A DNA stretch of 64,000 bases, from contig OY997642.1 in NCBI GenBank assembly GCA_963921795.1, positions 42,235,653 through 42,299,652 on the forward strand, written 5' to 3'. Position numbers and translations under genes: made by a program. This document shows positions 1 to 11,980 of the stretch, one piece after another. This DNA is from Nannobrachium achirus. Lineage: Eukaryota; Chordata; Actinopteri; Myctophiformes; Myctophidae. Numbering within the stretch: the stretch's first letter is position 1; each line of letters starts with the position of its first letter. The notes under the pieces were generated by a model that saw only the letters and a list, made by a program, of their open reading frames with translations, searched no databases and was not told the DNA's origin.

Positions 1-3000
1 ACTGGAGGAGATCAGTGAGAGGCTGGAGGAGGCCGGAGGAGCCACTGCTGCTCAGATCGATATGAATAAGAAGCGTGAGGCTGAGTTCCAGAAGCTGCGC
101 CGTGACCTCGAAGAGTCCACCCTGCAGCACGAGTCCACGGCTTCTGCTCTCCGTAAGAAGCAGGCCGACAGCGTTGCAGAGCTGGGCGAGCAGATCGACA
201 ACCTCCAGCGTGTCAAGCAAAAACTTGAAAAGGAGAAAAGTGAATACAAGATGGAGATTGATGACCTGTCCAGTAACATGGAAGCTGTTGCTAAGGCAAA
301 GGTAGGAATGTCTTGATAATTCTTGAGACAATACTAAAGAAAAAAAGAGGGCATTGATTGATGATCCCAATTCTGACACCAATTGTCGCGTTTTGTTTCT
401 AAAAAAAGTACTCAATTGACAATTGAGAGAAATTTGTAGAATATTAAACTACCATAAAAAGGAACGTGGCATAATATGTAGGTCACACAGTCATTAATTG
501 AATATGTCTGTGTTAATTAACAGGGAAATCTTGAGAAGATGTGCCGCACCCTTGAGGACCAACTCAGTGAAATCAAGTCCAAGAGTGATGAGAATGTTCG
601 CCAGTTAAATGACATTGGAGCTCAGAGAGCAAGACTGTTAACGGAAAATGGTAAATGTTCTTGTAAATGGTACTGAATTTCATATTTAGAGATGACGATT
701 TGATTAACAGTTATCCCAAGTCTTTTAAGAATATGTATCCAACAAAGATGATATAACTTCTTTAAAATAATATTTCAATTTCTAACAAGGTGAGTTTGGT
801 CGTCAACTTGAAGAGAAAGAAGCTCTTGTCTCACAGCTCACCAGAGGCAAGCAGGCCTTCGTCCAACAGATTGAGGAGTTGAAGAGACACGTTGAAGAGG
901 AGGTCAAGGTGAGAAGCATTTATTTTAAACAAACATGCCTTTTATTATATGTAATTATTATATTCAATTAACATTATTTGGGCGATTTTCTTTTGTCAGG
1001 CAAAGAATGCCCTTGCTCATGCTGTGCAATCAGCTCGCCATGACTGTGACCTTCTGAGGGAGCAGTTTGAGGAAGAGCAGGAGGCCAAGGCAGAGCTCCA
1101 GCGTGGAATGTCCAAGGCCAACGGTGAGGTGTCTCAGTGGAGGGCCAAGTATGAGACTGATGCTGTCCAACGCACTGAGGAGCTGGAGGAAGCTAAGTAA
1201 GTCATCAGAGTCTTACACTGTCAAGTACCACTCTATTATGATCAGTGTTTTACACTATCAGGTACCTCTCTCTATACAGTGATCAGTGTTTTACACTATG
1301 AGGTGCCAATCTTTATTCAAAATATTACCCACAATGATTTGATTCCATTCAAAACTGACCAACAGGAAGAAGCTGGCCCAGCGTCTTCAGGAAGCTGAGG
1401 AGAATATTGAGGCTGTGAACTCCAAGTGCGCCTCTCTGGAGAAAACCAAACAGAGACTCCAGGGTGAAGTGGAAGACCTCATGATCGATGTGGAGAGAGC
1501 CAATGGTTTGGCTGCCAACCTTGACAAGAAGCAGAGGAACTTCGATAAGGTGCATTTGACATACAGTAGACTATTTTAAAATGTAATGATTTTAGCTTCC
1601 ATAAGGTGGGGTAAATTACACATGTCATTTAAATGGTGTTGCAGGTCCTGGCAGAATGGAAGCAGAAATACGAAGAGGCTCAGGCAGAGCTGGAGGGAGC
1701 TCAGAAAGAGACTCGTTCTCTCAGCACTGAGGTGTTTAAGATGAAGAATTCCTATGAGGAGTCTCTGGACCAACTGGAGACCATGAAGCGTGAGAACAAG
1801 AACCTGCAACGTAAGTATTTCTCTGTAATGCTTTCAATGTCAGTTTTGCTTCAATGTTTTTTCCAACTTGTTTTGAGCCACGGCCGGGTCAAAATGGGTC
1901 CTCATTTTAATCAGTTTACCTCAAAGTTGGGTTCATGTGAGTTTAATACTTGAAGTAGAATAGAATCAATATTCTAAATCTCTCAATTGTCAAATGAGTG
2001 GTTTGTTTAGAAACAAAACTTTACAATTGGTGTAAGAAGTGGGATCAATCACTGGCCATCAATCAATGTATTTAGAGTTCAAGATCAATTATGGATTAGG
2101 CTACACCCACTTTAGTCAAATGCATTTCTGATTTCTGATTTTCAATCAATGCAGAGGAGATCTCAGACCTGACTGAACAGCTTGGTGAGACTGGAAAGAC
2201 CATCCATGAGCTGGAGAAGAACAAAAAACAAGTGGAGACAGAGAAGGCAGAGATCCAGACAGCCTTGGAGGAAGCTGAGGTAAAACTCTGAGGTTCCAGA
2301 TGAAGAATGCAATAAACCCTCTATGCACAGCAGCCATATTGGCAAGATTTCAAGGACCCCCATATCTCTGCAGTCTAATGGAATCAAATGGACCTGTAAG
2401 GGTCCATTTGGAACCCCCAGTAGGAACCATGAGCTCCCCATAGTACACTTTGAGACCCACCGGTGTAGCAGAGTGTTTCCTGTGAGCCAACATGCACATT
2501 ATCAGCACCCTGACTGTTTGACAAAATGCAACAGAGCCTTCATTAGTATCATTGGTAACACCTATGAAGGAAGAGGCCTTTTTCAATATGGCTGCTGTGC
2601 ATAGAGCCTATTGTCACTATGACTATATTATTATGTTTTTCAATAAGATTCAAAAGGTGGAGTAGCGCATATTACATTCGTAGGTCCATAGTAGTTTTTG
2701 ATCCTGTGTTACATTTTAGGCTACTCTGGAGCACGAAGAGTCCAAGATTCTTCGTGTCCAGCTGGAGCTCAACCAGATCAAGGGCGAGGTGGACAGGAAG
2801 CTGGCGGAGAAGGATGAAGAGATGGAGCAGATCAAGAGGAACAGCCAGAGGGTGATTGAGTCCATGCAGAGCACTCTGGACTCTGAGGTCAGGAGCAGGA
2901 ACGATGCCCTGAGAATCAAGAAGAAGATGGAGGGAGACCTGAACGAGATGGAGGTTCAGCTGAGCCACGCCAACCGCCAGGCTGCTGAGGCCCAGAAGCA

Positions 3001-6000
3001 ACTCAGAAATGTCCAGGGACAGCTCAAGGTGCAAAACGTAGTAGCTGTAGAAACACATTATCCAAACAGAGCAACTGCTTTAAGCAAGTCACATTCTGAC
3101 TCTGTTTCTCTCAATGTGACCACCTCAAATGTGATTTGTTGTAGGATGCCCAACTGCACCTTGACGACGCTCTCAGAGCCCAAGACGAACTGAAGGAGCA
3201 AGCTGCCATGGTGGAGCGTAGGAACGGCCTCATGGTGGCAGAGATCGAAGAGCTGAGAGTGGCTCTGGAACAGACAGAGAGAGGCCGCAAAGTGGCTGAG
3301 CAAGAACTGGTGGATGTTAGTGAACGTGCTGGACTGTTGCACTCTCAGGTAAGTCAATTAAACATTTTTCAATATTTATTCAGAATAAAACAATACTCAC
3401 ACAGCAGTCCTTTACAGTTACTTACTGTACATTGTTCAACAAATCTTTATTTTAGAACACAAGCCTTTTGAACACCAAGAAGAAATTGGAGTCTGACCTG
3501 ATCCAGGTCCAAGGTGAAGTGGATGACAGTGTTCAAGAAGCAAGGAATGCTGAGGAGAAGGCCAAGAAAGCCATTACTGATGTAAGTTAGGATGTGTCGT
3601 AGCCTTATCTATTAGATATCCTCATATCATACTTTATAACGTCTCTGTCGGGTGGAAACCTTATGTCCAAAACATGTTACTTTTCAGGATTCAAATAAAA
3701 AAAATAGCAACGACATTAACACACAATACGATACAAAACTGTCATTCCAGGCTGCTATGATGGCTGAGGAGCTGAAGAAGGAGCAGGACACCAGTTCTCA
3801 CCTGGAGAGGATGAAGAAGAACCTGGAAGTCACAGTGAAAGACCTGCAGCATCGTCTGGATGAGGCTGAGAACCTGGCCATGAAGGGAGGCAAGAAGCAG
3901 CTCCAGAAACTGGAGCAGAGGGTAAGATGTAGTTCACTTCAACATGGCTTGTACAGTTTAGAGTCAGTGGTGGAAAGTAACTAAGTACATTTACTCAGTT
4001 ATTGTACTGTAAAAAAAATTGGTTTACTTAATTTCCACTACTTTTACTTCTACTCCAATACTGTACATCTCGGATCCAAACCCCACTACCTTTATTTGAA
4101 AACTTTAATTACTAGTTATTAATTATTATTACGAAACATACATTAACCGATTCAACCCACCATACATGTTGTCCAATTGAAAATTGCCGATCTACAAGCT
4201 CACAATGCGTTGTGGTGCGACGCATTTGTATATCTGCTATTTTCAACAGATTTTTTATACATTTGAAAACTTGAAATGGGGACATTCTGCATAGTGAGTT
4301 ATATTTTGGTACTTTAGGTATATTTTGAAGCCAATACTTTTGGACTTTTACTCAAAGTACATTTTGAATTCTGGACTTTTACTTGAGTATTTCTACATTG
4401 CAGTATTGATACATTTACAGTACTTTTTCCACCACTGGTTATAGTCGTAGATGATGAAATAAGAAGAAATAACATAATTGCATAATTCAATTGTGAAGGT
4501 GCGTGAACTGGAGGGCGAGGTGGACGCTGCAACGAGAGCCGGAGCAGACGCTATTAAAGGTGTCCGCAAGTACGAGAGGAGAGTGAAGGAGCTGACGTAC
4601 CAGGTACTGTATAGCAGCTTCACTTTAATGACTATCATCCCATTGACAACATGAATAGATTGTATGAACATACAACTAATGTTATACATTCACTGTGACT
4701 TTAGACTGAAGAGGACAAGAAGAATCTTGCCAAGCTTCAGGATCTGGTGGACAAACTGCAGATGAAGGTCAAAGGCTACAAGAGACAGGCTGAGGATGCG
4801 GTAAGAAGAATGTTGTGTTTTCTACTTTTCTTAATTAATGTGGTAGCTACAGTACATAGGGGGAAATCTCGCTATTTCTACGTCCCATTATTTCGACAAC
4901 GGGCGTCGGCAGGTTAGCTACTCACCAGCGTCAGGGTTACTGAGGTTAGGGTTTGGGTTAGGTTTAGGTATAGAGGTTAACATTCACCACCGTAGGCGGG
5001 TTAGCTAATCACCAGCGTCGGCAGGTTAGCATTTCACCAGGTTAACATTCACCCACGTCAAAATACTGGGACGTAGAACAAATGTTATGTCGAAATGTCG
5101 TCATGCTCCCGCTATATAGATGCCATAGCCAACCACACTAAGGAATCATAGGAATTGTTTTCTTAAACACTTAAAGTTATACCATGTAACTTTTTTTATA
5201 AAACAAATCTTAAAATTGTCCTAACTGTTAAATCTAAAAAGTTTTAGAACCCCCACTCCGTTAATTTCAGCTTCTAAAGCCTTCTCTTTATATGTTTTCT
5301 ATGAGCCGTGAGGGGGGAGAATTTCGCAGCAAAATGACGTCATCTGCATCATGTGTATACGTTGGCCAATCATATCGCCGATCATAAACACATGGTACAC
5401 TACCGGCCAATCACAGGCTCATCTTGCTGACTTCTCAGGAAGTAGCTTGCCTCAACATAACAACAACATACTCGGGTGAAGGAGTGTGTTTCTCCGGAAT
5501 GCCTGAACGAAAAACGGCCGAAAGACGCGGACGCGACCGCAGTTTACTATACAGCTCTGACCACTAGTTGAGCAACTTACACAGTATAGCTTTAATATAC
5601 TGTATATGCTTTGTTGACTGGGGTCCCCCAGGGCTCTATACCAGATTTGCTCCTCTTTTCCCTCTAAACCAAATCTCTCCACCGAACATATCTACAAGCT
5701 CCTGGCGCATTCTACGTTTGTAGATCAGCTTTATTTTAGCTGAATGTCTGCATATTATGGCATGCCCAGAATAGGGATTCTTGGGTTCCAGTCAGATCAG
5801 TTATGTAGGCTATAATGCTTGTATGATCACTCACTGAGTGACATGTGGATATGACTGTGTTCTTCACTGTCTACTTAGACACAATAAAAATACTCTCCAC
5901 AGTACACAAATCCCTAGATTAACGTGGCACATACCATAGAGCCACGCTGCACATGCGGGTTATGTGTGGACGCTATTAACATGGCTGCCATTACCCAGCT

Positions 6001-7011
6001 GCCATGCATTGAGACATTTCTGCCTGGGTGCCGATCAGCAAATAGGAACTCAGCCATGAATTATGATCATGATGACAATGCTGAATGATGACAACATGCC
6101 AGGACTGCAAGGGCCCAAGACACTCATGAACATGCAACACATGTTCATGCATTATTAGCTGCAGGGGTGTCGCACCAAATCCTGTGCCCCCGGGGACGAA
6201 TTAGTATGTATTATTTTGTGCTTTAACTATTGAAAAATAGCACATATGCAAGCTCACAGCGCGGCACAGAGTGCCGTGCTGCGAGCTTGTAGATCTGCTA
6301 TTTTTGGAAAATCGTGATTTTCTTTGTCAGTGGTGCTCAGACTATTTCATGTGAAGGACCCCCAAAATTATATGTATTTGGCCACAGACCCCATCTAAAA
6401 ATATTTAGTTCCAGGGACCCCCAGAAGAAAATACAATATATCACCTCAAAAGATACATATAATCAAAGATTTGCACACATTTTCACAACTTTTTCAAAAA
6501 TAGCAGATCTACAAGCTTGCAGCACGGCACTCGGTGCTGCGCTGTGAGCTTGTATATCTGCTATTTTTCAATAGCTAAAGTATCTAAAATAATTAAGGCC
6601 CCTCCGCCTTGGGCCCTAGTAACTCAGTCCCCCCCCTTTGTGACGCCCCTGATTTGCTGCAACCACACTTTTCCTGAAATTGTCTTGTCTGAACTCTTAT
6701 TGGAAGATGCTCTTTTCGAGTGTTCAGGCTTTGAACTATTCTCTATCATATTGTAGGAGGAAGCAGCCAACTCTCACCTGACCAAGTGCAGAAAGATTCA
6801 GCATGAGCTGGAGGAGGCTGAAGAGCGTGCTGACATCGCTGAATCCCAGGTCAACAAGATGAGAGCTAAGAGTCGTGATACCAAGGTAAATACATAATGC
6901 AATATGCAAACCGTGTTGGTTATCATTAACTGAGATTTAACTGAAGATTTGTGTTGAATATACTCTAAATGTATTCGTCTTTTTTCACAGGGAAAAGAGG
7001 CTGCTGAATAG
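1..7011 (+). CDS. Sarcomeric (fast-type) myosin heavy chain, 3' part of gene (rod/tail), partial
   Basis: Myosin II heavy-chain tail that packs into thick filaments of striated muscle. Fifteen coding exons were placed by reading frame and GT-AG sites: 1-301 (frame from base 2), 524-650, 790-908, 1000-1196, 1366-1549, 1645-1810, 2155-2279, 2720-3028, 3145-3348, 3456-3581, 3751-3921, 4499-4603, 4705-4800, 6757-6885 and 6991-7011 (stop 7009-7011). All phases join, giving about 792 residues of unbroken heptad coiled coil. Recognisable stretches are [58 protein letters not shown] and [15 protein letters not shown], which match vertebrate skeletal myosins closely. The chain ends in RDTKGKEAAE, a short fast-type non-helical tail. 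The motor and neck lie upstream of the window. The 1956-bp last large intron (4801-6756) and the 3922-4498 intron carry transposons. The exact paralogue cannot be named, because fish have many tandem fast myosin genes. Confidence 0.95.
3637..3715 (+). repeat. Short fragment of inverted-repeat element family C, in a myosin intron
   Basis: Carries the family C terminal motif TGTCGGGTGGAAACCT followed by the subterminal CATGTTACTTTTCAGGATTC. The reverse complement of the latter is seen at about 8037-8070 and 54285. No hairpin core is left in this copy. It is probably an internally deleted copy. Confidence 0.5.
3965..4437. mobile_element. Non-autonomous hAT transposon (CAGTGGTGGAAAGTAAC type)
   Basis: 473 bp, bounded by CAGTGGTGGAAAGTAACTAA and its near inverse TACTTTTTCCACCACTG. 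The flanks TTTAGAGT (3957-3964) and GTTATAGT (4438-4445) look like an aged 8-bp target duplication (6 of 8 match), as expected for hAT. This end sequence is common in teleost hAT miniatures. It has no coding capacity. A foreign-looking hairpin (4177-4246) sits near its middle. It lies in the myosin intron between 3922 and 4498. Confidence 0.85.
4177..4246. repeat. GATCTACAAGCTCACA hairpin cassette, inside the hAT at 3965-4437
   Basis: Arms TTGAAAAT-GATCTACAAGCTCACA and its inverse ending GCTATTTTCAA, with inner stem ATGCGT/ACGCAT. It belongs to the dispersed hairpin family described in the findings. The inner stem differs from other copies but remains self-complementary. Confidence 0.85.
4867..5105. 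mobile_element. Small inverted-repeat element with internal telomere-like GGTTAGG tracts
   Basis: Ends are inverted versions of TTCTACGTCCCATTATTTCG. The interior holds repeats built on GGTTAGGGTTTGGGTTAGG and on CACCAGCGTCGGCAGGTTAG. A second copy in opposite orientation lies at 19030-19240. It is non-coding and lies in the last large myosin intron. The family is not named with confidence. Confidence 0.65.
5171..5595. mobile_element. MITE flanked by TTAA with TATAC-type inverted ends
   Basis: Starts TTAAAGTTATACCATGTAAC and ends in the near inverse TTACACAGTATAGCTTTAA. TTAA sits at both edges, the target duplication used by piggyBac-like elements. The 425-bp interior is non-coding. The superfamily assignment rests only on the TTAA edges and is tentative. 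Confidence 0.55.
5618..5790. repeat. Dispersed repeat family E with a decayed hairpin
   Basis: Matches 53060-53230: shared blocks are GGGTC(C)..AGGGCTCTATA, CCAAATCTCT, ATCTACAAGCTC..GTAGATCAGCT and CCAGAATAGGGAT. Both copies contain a degenerate form of the GATCTACAAGCTC hairpin at the same internal point (here 5689-5730). Ends were not resolved. Confidence 0.5.
6233..6305. repeat. Hairpin cassette, left side of family A copy 1
   Basis: Inner stem GCGCGGCAC/GTGCCGTGC (one G-T-type mismatch) around a 3-nt loop, with outer arms GCAAGCTCACA/GCGAGCTTGTAGATCTGCTA. The left arm has decayed at GATCT. Confidence 0.8.
6495..6569. repeat. Hairpin cassette, right side of family A copy 1
   Basis: AAAAATAGCAGATCTACAAG opens the left arm; the right arm ends GCTTGTATATCTGCTATTTT. 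Inner stem GCACGGCAC/GTGCTGCGC around TCG. It shows that both subterminal regions of the 490-bp element carry one hairpin each. Confidence 0.85.
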
Positions 7012-7067
7012 TTTCTTCAATCCAAGAAGTCATCCAAAAACGTCATAAAATATGACGCATTATATTC

Positions 7068-7073
7068 AATAAA
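7068..7073 (+). promoter_or_regulatory. Polyadenylation signal of the myosin gene
   Basis: AATAAA 57 bases after the stop codon, giving the very short 3' UTR usual for fast myosin heavy chains. Confidence 0.8.
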
Positions 7074-8206
7074 GCATTATAAAACTATTATTTCGTTAAT
7101 TTTTCTCAGCCAGGCCGAAGGCTGGGCCAGGAGATTATGTTTTCACTTTTCACCCATCTGTCTGTGTGTCTGGGAGCTAGTCTCGCAAACATCTAGCCCT
7201 AATCAACATTCAGCAGCACCAAATGTCATGTGCATGCGTGCAACACATACTGTACGAACACCAGATGGACAGTTACATAGCTACCAACCAGATACAGTTG
7301 TAACTTTCTTGTAACATGCAATGTACTGTAGCTAATGCATAGGAACCATTTTTAATTTTATATATCAAGTCATATTGCTTGTGAACCTGAATTGTACACT
7401 AAGGCAGATATTTTGTCTATTTGTTCATTTGATTATATACCAACATGTGATCGCTATGAATTGAAGTCACGTTACAATGTAACATGGACTACACCAGCAT
7501 TAGCATAGGTTTCCTAAGAAATATATGATGAATATTGCCCAAGTTAGGTAGTTGAATTATTTTCTCTGGAATGCCAAATCCCAACTAATTTTTGGATAAT
7601 ATATATGCGAATTGGACAGTCCTTAGAGCCAGATGTAATCATTGTAGTATGATACAAATTGTTAACAAACAAATAGAGAAGCTACAGTATCATCAAGTCA
7701 TCTGTTTACAATTACTTGTGTGTGATTTAAAAACTTTCACCTTTCAAAAGGTTGACAGCTGACACTAGTATACAAATGGAATCGTTAGGGTTCATTTGGT
7801 TCCATTTGTATAGTTACAGACTTGTATGGGTCAATTTAGACCACCATAAAGGATCATACATATATGAAAATCGCCTTTGCACCGCTCACTTTGCACGGGT
7901 GCGTTTCTTTTTTTTTTAAATGAATGCCTTTTTACTACACCGTCACACAAAAGCATCTAGTAGCAGATCTGCAAGCTCGAAACGCAGTACAAAACTACAC
8001 TAGCTTGTAGATCTGCTGCTTTTGCTATTTTGGGATTTGAATCCTGAAAAGTAACAGCTTTGGACATATGAGGTAAGTGTTCATACAAGGGAAAAATATT
8101 GAGGCAAAAAAAGCAATTGCTCCTACTTGCTAGTTGCTGCAGTTTGTAAATTGTCACAAAGTTCCACCAATCAAATCCAATATTACATAGCTAGCTATAT
8201 AGACCT
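7074..8206. other. Intergenic region between myosin and pgam copy
   Basis: No gene recognised. It holds a GC-rich inverted repeat CCAGGCCGAAGGCTGGGCC (7130-7148) and an inverted pair TATACAAATGGAA/TTCCATTTGTATA (7770-7812). A family B terminal fragment CACCGCTCACTTTGCACGGG lies at 7884-7903, followed by a T-run, and a family C remnant with hairpin lies at 7925-8075. Confidence 0.7.
7959..8020. repeat. Hairpin cassette inside a family C remnant
   Basis: Arms TAGCAGATCTGCAAGCTCG / TAGCTTGTAGATCTGCTGCT with a decayed centre. It is followed by TTTGAATCCTGAAAAGTAAC and TTTGGACATATGAGG, the right end of family C. Confidence 0.7.
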
Positions 8207-8212
8207 TTATTG
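8207..8212 (-). promoter_or_regulatory. Candidate polyadenylation signal for the pgam copy
   Basis: AATAAA on the minus strand about 550 bases after the stop codon. It is the first canonical signal seen downstream; use is unproven. Confidence 0.4.
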
Positions 8213-8762
8213 AAGGGGGGAATTCAGTTTTCAATGCAGTACTGCAGTAATGAAACACAGGAAACACTATACAATAGGAGAAAAATAATAGCAATAAAAA
8301 AGTAAGAACCGACAGGGATAAGAACTAGAAAGAATGCAATTGGAAAGTGCAAGTGTGGCTGCAGAGGTGACTATACTTCTGCAGCAAGCTAACTGTCATG
8401 TGAAGCTCGACCAATACTTGAACTAGCACCACTACCAAATGTCTCTATGAGTTCCCTATTGCCTATTGATTCAAGGTAAAAACCCATTCACAAATAAGGT
8501 TTATCTAGAATAATGTTTCCCCATGACTACAGTGTGTTGGACTGTTGGGCAACTACAGTAATAAAGTACTAGGAAACATGAGATTAAGGTATATTACATC
8601 CTCACGTGTATGTGTGGTACAGCGGAAACAGACACATTTGGCGACAATAGGCAAGCACATTTAGTAATTAATAGGGTTTATATAATGAATAATGGAACAG
8701 TACATGTGATAGTGATCTGCACTATTGCAGGAATCCCTCTGCACACATAGTGTCCGATGTGT

Positions 8763-9527
8763 CTATTTCTTGGCCTTCCCCTGGGCAGCCACAGCCCCCA
8801 TAGCTTTCTTGACGGCCTCCTCATCGCCCAGGAATTGCAAGGGTCCCACAGGCTTCAGGTTCCTGTCCAGCTCATACAGGATGGGGATGCCTGTTGGCAG
8901 CTCTAGCTCCATGATGGCCTCCTCTGACAGACCCTCAAGGTGCTTGATGATGCCACGGAGACTGTTGCCGTGGGCAACGATCAGAACCCTCTTGCCATCT
9001 TTGATCTGAGGGACGATCTCCTGGTTCCAGAAAGGCAGTGCCCGGGCGATGGTGTCCTTCAGACTCTCACAGGTTGGAAGCTGGTCGTCGGTCAGGTCAC
9101 CATAGCGACGGTCCTTGCTTATGTTGTTATAGAAGTCATGCTCCTCATCCATGGATGGGGGCGGGACGTCGAAGGATCGCCTCCAGATCTTGACCTGGGC
9201 CTCTCCGTGCTTGGCTGCTGTCTCTGCCTTGTTTAGCCCAGTCAGGCCACCGTAGTGGCGCTCGTTGAGTCGCCAGGTACGATGGACAGGCAGCCACATC
9301 TGGTCAATGCCCTCCAGAACAAGCCACAGTGTCCGAATGGCCCGCTTGAGCACAGAAGTATAGCAGATGTCGAAATCATAACCAGCTTCTTTCAAGGCCT
9401 GTCCTGCCCTCCTTGCCTCTTCCACCCCAGTTCCACTGAGGTCTGCATCGAACCATCCACAAAAGCGGTTGTCCTGATTCCAGCAGCTCTCCCCATGATG
9501 GATCAGAACAAACGTGTACGTGGCCAT
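8763..9527 (-). CDS. Phosphoglycerate mutase (PGAM1/2-type), intronless copy, Arg10 replaced by His
   Basis: Cofactor-dependent phosphoglycerate mutase interconverts 3- and 2-phosphoglycerate in glycolysis. The start at 9527 (MATYTFVLI) gives 254 aa, exactly the family length; an in-frame ATG at 9584 would add 19 unlike residues. Seen: nucleophile His11 in HHGES, Arg62 in SVLKRAIRT, Glu89 in LNERHYGG, substrate arginines 116-117 in KIWRRSFD, His186 in VAHGNSL, and the C-terminal [12 protein letters not shown] and AAQGKAKK. Residue 10, arginine in the RHGES motif of active enzymes and a phosphate ligand, is His here (codon CAT, consistent with CpG decay from CGT). Vertebrate PGAM1 and PGAM2 have introns; this copy has none, which points to a retrocopy. 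No poly(A) tract or target duplication was found. It resembles fish PGAM1 more than PGAM2. The frame is fully open, so it may still be expressed, but catalysis is doubtful. Confidence 0.92.
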   Translation of the reverse strand: MATYTFVLIHHGESCWNQDNRFCGWFDADLSGTGVEEARRAGQALKEAGYDFDICYTSVLKRAIRTLWLVLEGIDQMWLPVHRTWRLNERHYGGLTGLNKAETAAKHGEAQVKIWRRSFDVPPPSMDEEHDFYNNISKDRRYGDLTDDQLPTCESLKDTIARALPFWNQEIVPQIKDGKRVLIVAHGNSLRGIIKHLEGLSEEAIMELELPTGIPILYELDRNLKPVGPLQFLGDEEAVKKAMGAVAAQGKAKK

Positions 9528-9978
9528 AGTCTGACCAACACCCCCTGCTTCAGGGAATGTTAAGGTGACAGGCTCCTTAACCATATATGAAAAGAATAAA
9601 GGGACTAAATAATAACAGTGTAAGTTTCAAGTGTGGTACGTTACACTTACTGTATATAGCCTACAGCTGCTGGCTACAGAGATGACGTGACCTAATGATG
9701 ACGTAGTAGGCACTCATGCCTTATTAGTGCTTCCTGTACCCATTATCAGAGTAGAGCTTGAAGCCAGTCTAATGTCAATCACCTATTACACCACAGTTGT
9801 GTAGTTACTTGCACCAGCAGAGTGCGGTGTTCGGTGCTGTCTGTATGAGGGAGCTGTGTTCTCGGTGACGTTACCACCAACCAACAAGTGTCGTCACATA
9901 CATTATGATGTCACTAATGATGATGACATGAGTTAGCTAGACCAATGAAACACTTCGATTCTGTTGCTTTGTCCATGA

Positions 9979-10094
9979 TGTCATAGTCACAGAGGCACCC
10001 GATTGGTTCACCCTGATTTAGAACGCGTTTAGGCCAGAGAAAATACGTCATAAAAAACAATGTCATAGACACGGAGGCACCCGATTGGTTCACC
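9979..10094. repeat. Direct duplication, 34-bp blocks 82 bp apart
   Basis: TGTCATAGTCACAGAGGCAC at 9979 recurs at 10061 with two differences. Both continue CCGATTGGTTCACC. It is a small local duplication. Confidence 0.8.
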
Positions 10095-10719
10095 ATTTAG
10101 GCCATGTATTAGATGAATATCACTGATAAGCGATAAAATAACCACACTTTTAGACAGACTGTGGATAATTTCACAAGTTATAAATGACAGGCAGCTAATA
10201 CAAGTTTAAAATACAAATGAACAGACTTTAAAAAACTAAAATATTCATCTTCTGGCCTCTTCTCGCCTCTCTGGAGAACGACTCTCTGTAGCTCTACTTA
10301 TTTTGGAAAAGATAAGTATCCACACGCTTCCCCTCTGCTCCAAGGCTCCACCATGGTCACCTAGCTTGTCCTTTGGTTTCCTCTCCCAGTAACTACCACA
10401 GATATAAAGAGCTAGATGCCTCGTTCGCCTCTATAGTTAATTGGAGCGATGTGCAGTCCGGACTTCCTGGAAAAACTAAGGGAACGCTGTCAGTCAAAGT
10501 ACTATATACCATCTATTGTGATGTAGACATGACATCATGTACATGATTGAATAGAATTGGTTTATATTGATGATGTATATTGTGAATGTTAACCTAGTGA
10601 TTGTGAATGCTAACTTGTCGATGCTGATAAATGCTGACTTGGTGATTGTGAATACTAAACTGCTAGTGTTGAAATTGGCTAATTTATTGTTAGAACAGCT
10701 AGCTATTGATTGATCATGG

Positions 10720-10720
<1 letters not shown>

Positions 10721-10796
<76 letters not shown>
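10721..10796. repeat. (CA)n microsatellite
   Basis: About 38 uninterrupted CA units. Frames through it read as Cys-Val or Thr-His runs and are not genes. Confidence 0.95.
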
Positions 10797-10797
<1 letters not shown>

Positions 10798-11027
10798 TAA
10801 CCATATTTATATGTAATGTGTGTAATAATAAAGATATTATTTAATATCTTCAATTTAAAAGGGAAAAGCATTTATGATTATTTAAAGAAAAGGCTTGAAA
10901 ATCGAAGTCCACAGTATATCATACTCCCTAAATATTTTATTAATTATTAATTCATTTATTAGTGAATACATTTTCCGCTTTGACTTGAATGGGGAAAATT
11001 CAAATGGTAAGACGAAATTCACATCAC

Positions 11028-11296
11028 GGCAACCACACTTGCAATTTCCAATTGCATCTTTTCTAGACATTTAGTGTGGTTGCCTGGAGGGCAACACACT
11101 AGTGCTGCAACTTTTTTTCGTGGATCAACTTTTAGCCAATCAGGAAGCAGCATTCCCGATGATGTCACCATTAGAGAGTAAGTCCATTGAGTTCAATGGT
11201 GCTAGCTTGAGGATTGGTCAAGCTTCACATGATCATTTGGCTGTCCAGACCATAAATAGGCAACCACACTTCCAATTTCCAATTGCATCTTTCTAG
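11028..11296. repeat. Pair of 38-39-bp direct repeats flanking 192 bp
   Basis: GGCAACCACACTTGCAATTT...GCATCTTTTCTAG at 11028-11066 recurs at 11259-11296. The spacer holds GCTAGCTTGAGGATTGGTCA, whose inverse recurs at about 22321-22346 and, diverged, at 8398-8432. The segment is therefore part of a dispersed repeat. The repeats are too short for LTRs. Confidence 0.65.
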
Positions 11297-11980
11297 TATT
11301 ACTTACATAAAATAAAACTGTAGGCCATGGTTTGAATTGAAAAAATAATCTGCAGTAAAAAAAACAACATTAATTTCAAGGTAGTGGATATCCAGACATT
11401 GGAAGGCATGTGTAACCAACTAGCCATGCAGTCTGTCTGTGATCAAATGAGGGGCCTAAGTTTGTTCAAATCACCCATGGTGTAAAAATGTTCCGACACT
11501 ACCACCGTGTGGTGATGCACGATATTACTGCTTGCTTGATTGAATGCAGTCTGTCTGTGACTATGGTCTGTGATCTATGTTTGTAATAGACCGTTTGTCA
11601 GCCTTCTGATTGGTCCCTGAGACTCCCTGACTGGCCAACCAGAAAAAAACATTCACTTTTTGCTATCGGGGGTGGAGTTTGTGCAGTGGAGAATGTTGCT
11701 TCAGCCTTTCAAAAACTGTCCGCAGTGCGCGACACGGAGATCGGCCGGTACGGTGATAGCGACGGCAAGCGTCAAGCGATCTCGCTCATCATAACGAATA
11801 AGCTTCAACAAACTAGTTCACATGTACCTTATCAATGGTCTAAGAGTCACGATTGGGTACATATAATTTAAATGGGCAGAATTACGAAAAGCCAGCCTAT
11901 TATGTGAGGAGAAACATTCTCTCTGTCCTCTTCCTAGTACCCAAGATGCAATGCGCTTCTCTTTCTATCTCTGATCCAGA

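Larger units (their letters stand above)
6162..6651. mobile_element. Non-autonomous hAT element, 490-bp family A, copy 1
   Basis: Starts CAGGGGTGTCGCACC and ends GTGACGCCCCTG (inverse CAGGGGCGTCAC). The flanks ATTAGCTG (6154-6161) and ATTTGCTG (6652-6659) form an 8-bp target duplication with one mismatch, diagnostic of hAT. The subterminal repeats each contain a complete GATCTACAAGCTC hairpin (6233-6305 and 6495-6569). Between them lies sequence resembling another hAT end (GTGGTGCTCAGAC...AAGGACCCCCAAAA). It lies in the last large myosin intron. Confidence 0.9.

Noticed and set aside
7907-7919. T-run as the poly(A) tail of the pgam retrocopy
   Set aside because: The T-run is part of the family B terminal sequence (GGGTGCGTTTCTTTT), seen at other copies.
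11028-11296. Pair of direct repeats as a tiny LTR element
   Set aside because: 39-bp repeats, no primer-binding site or polypurine tract, and no coding sequence.
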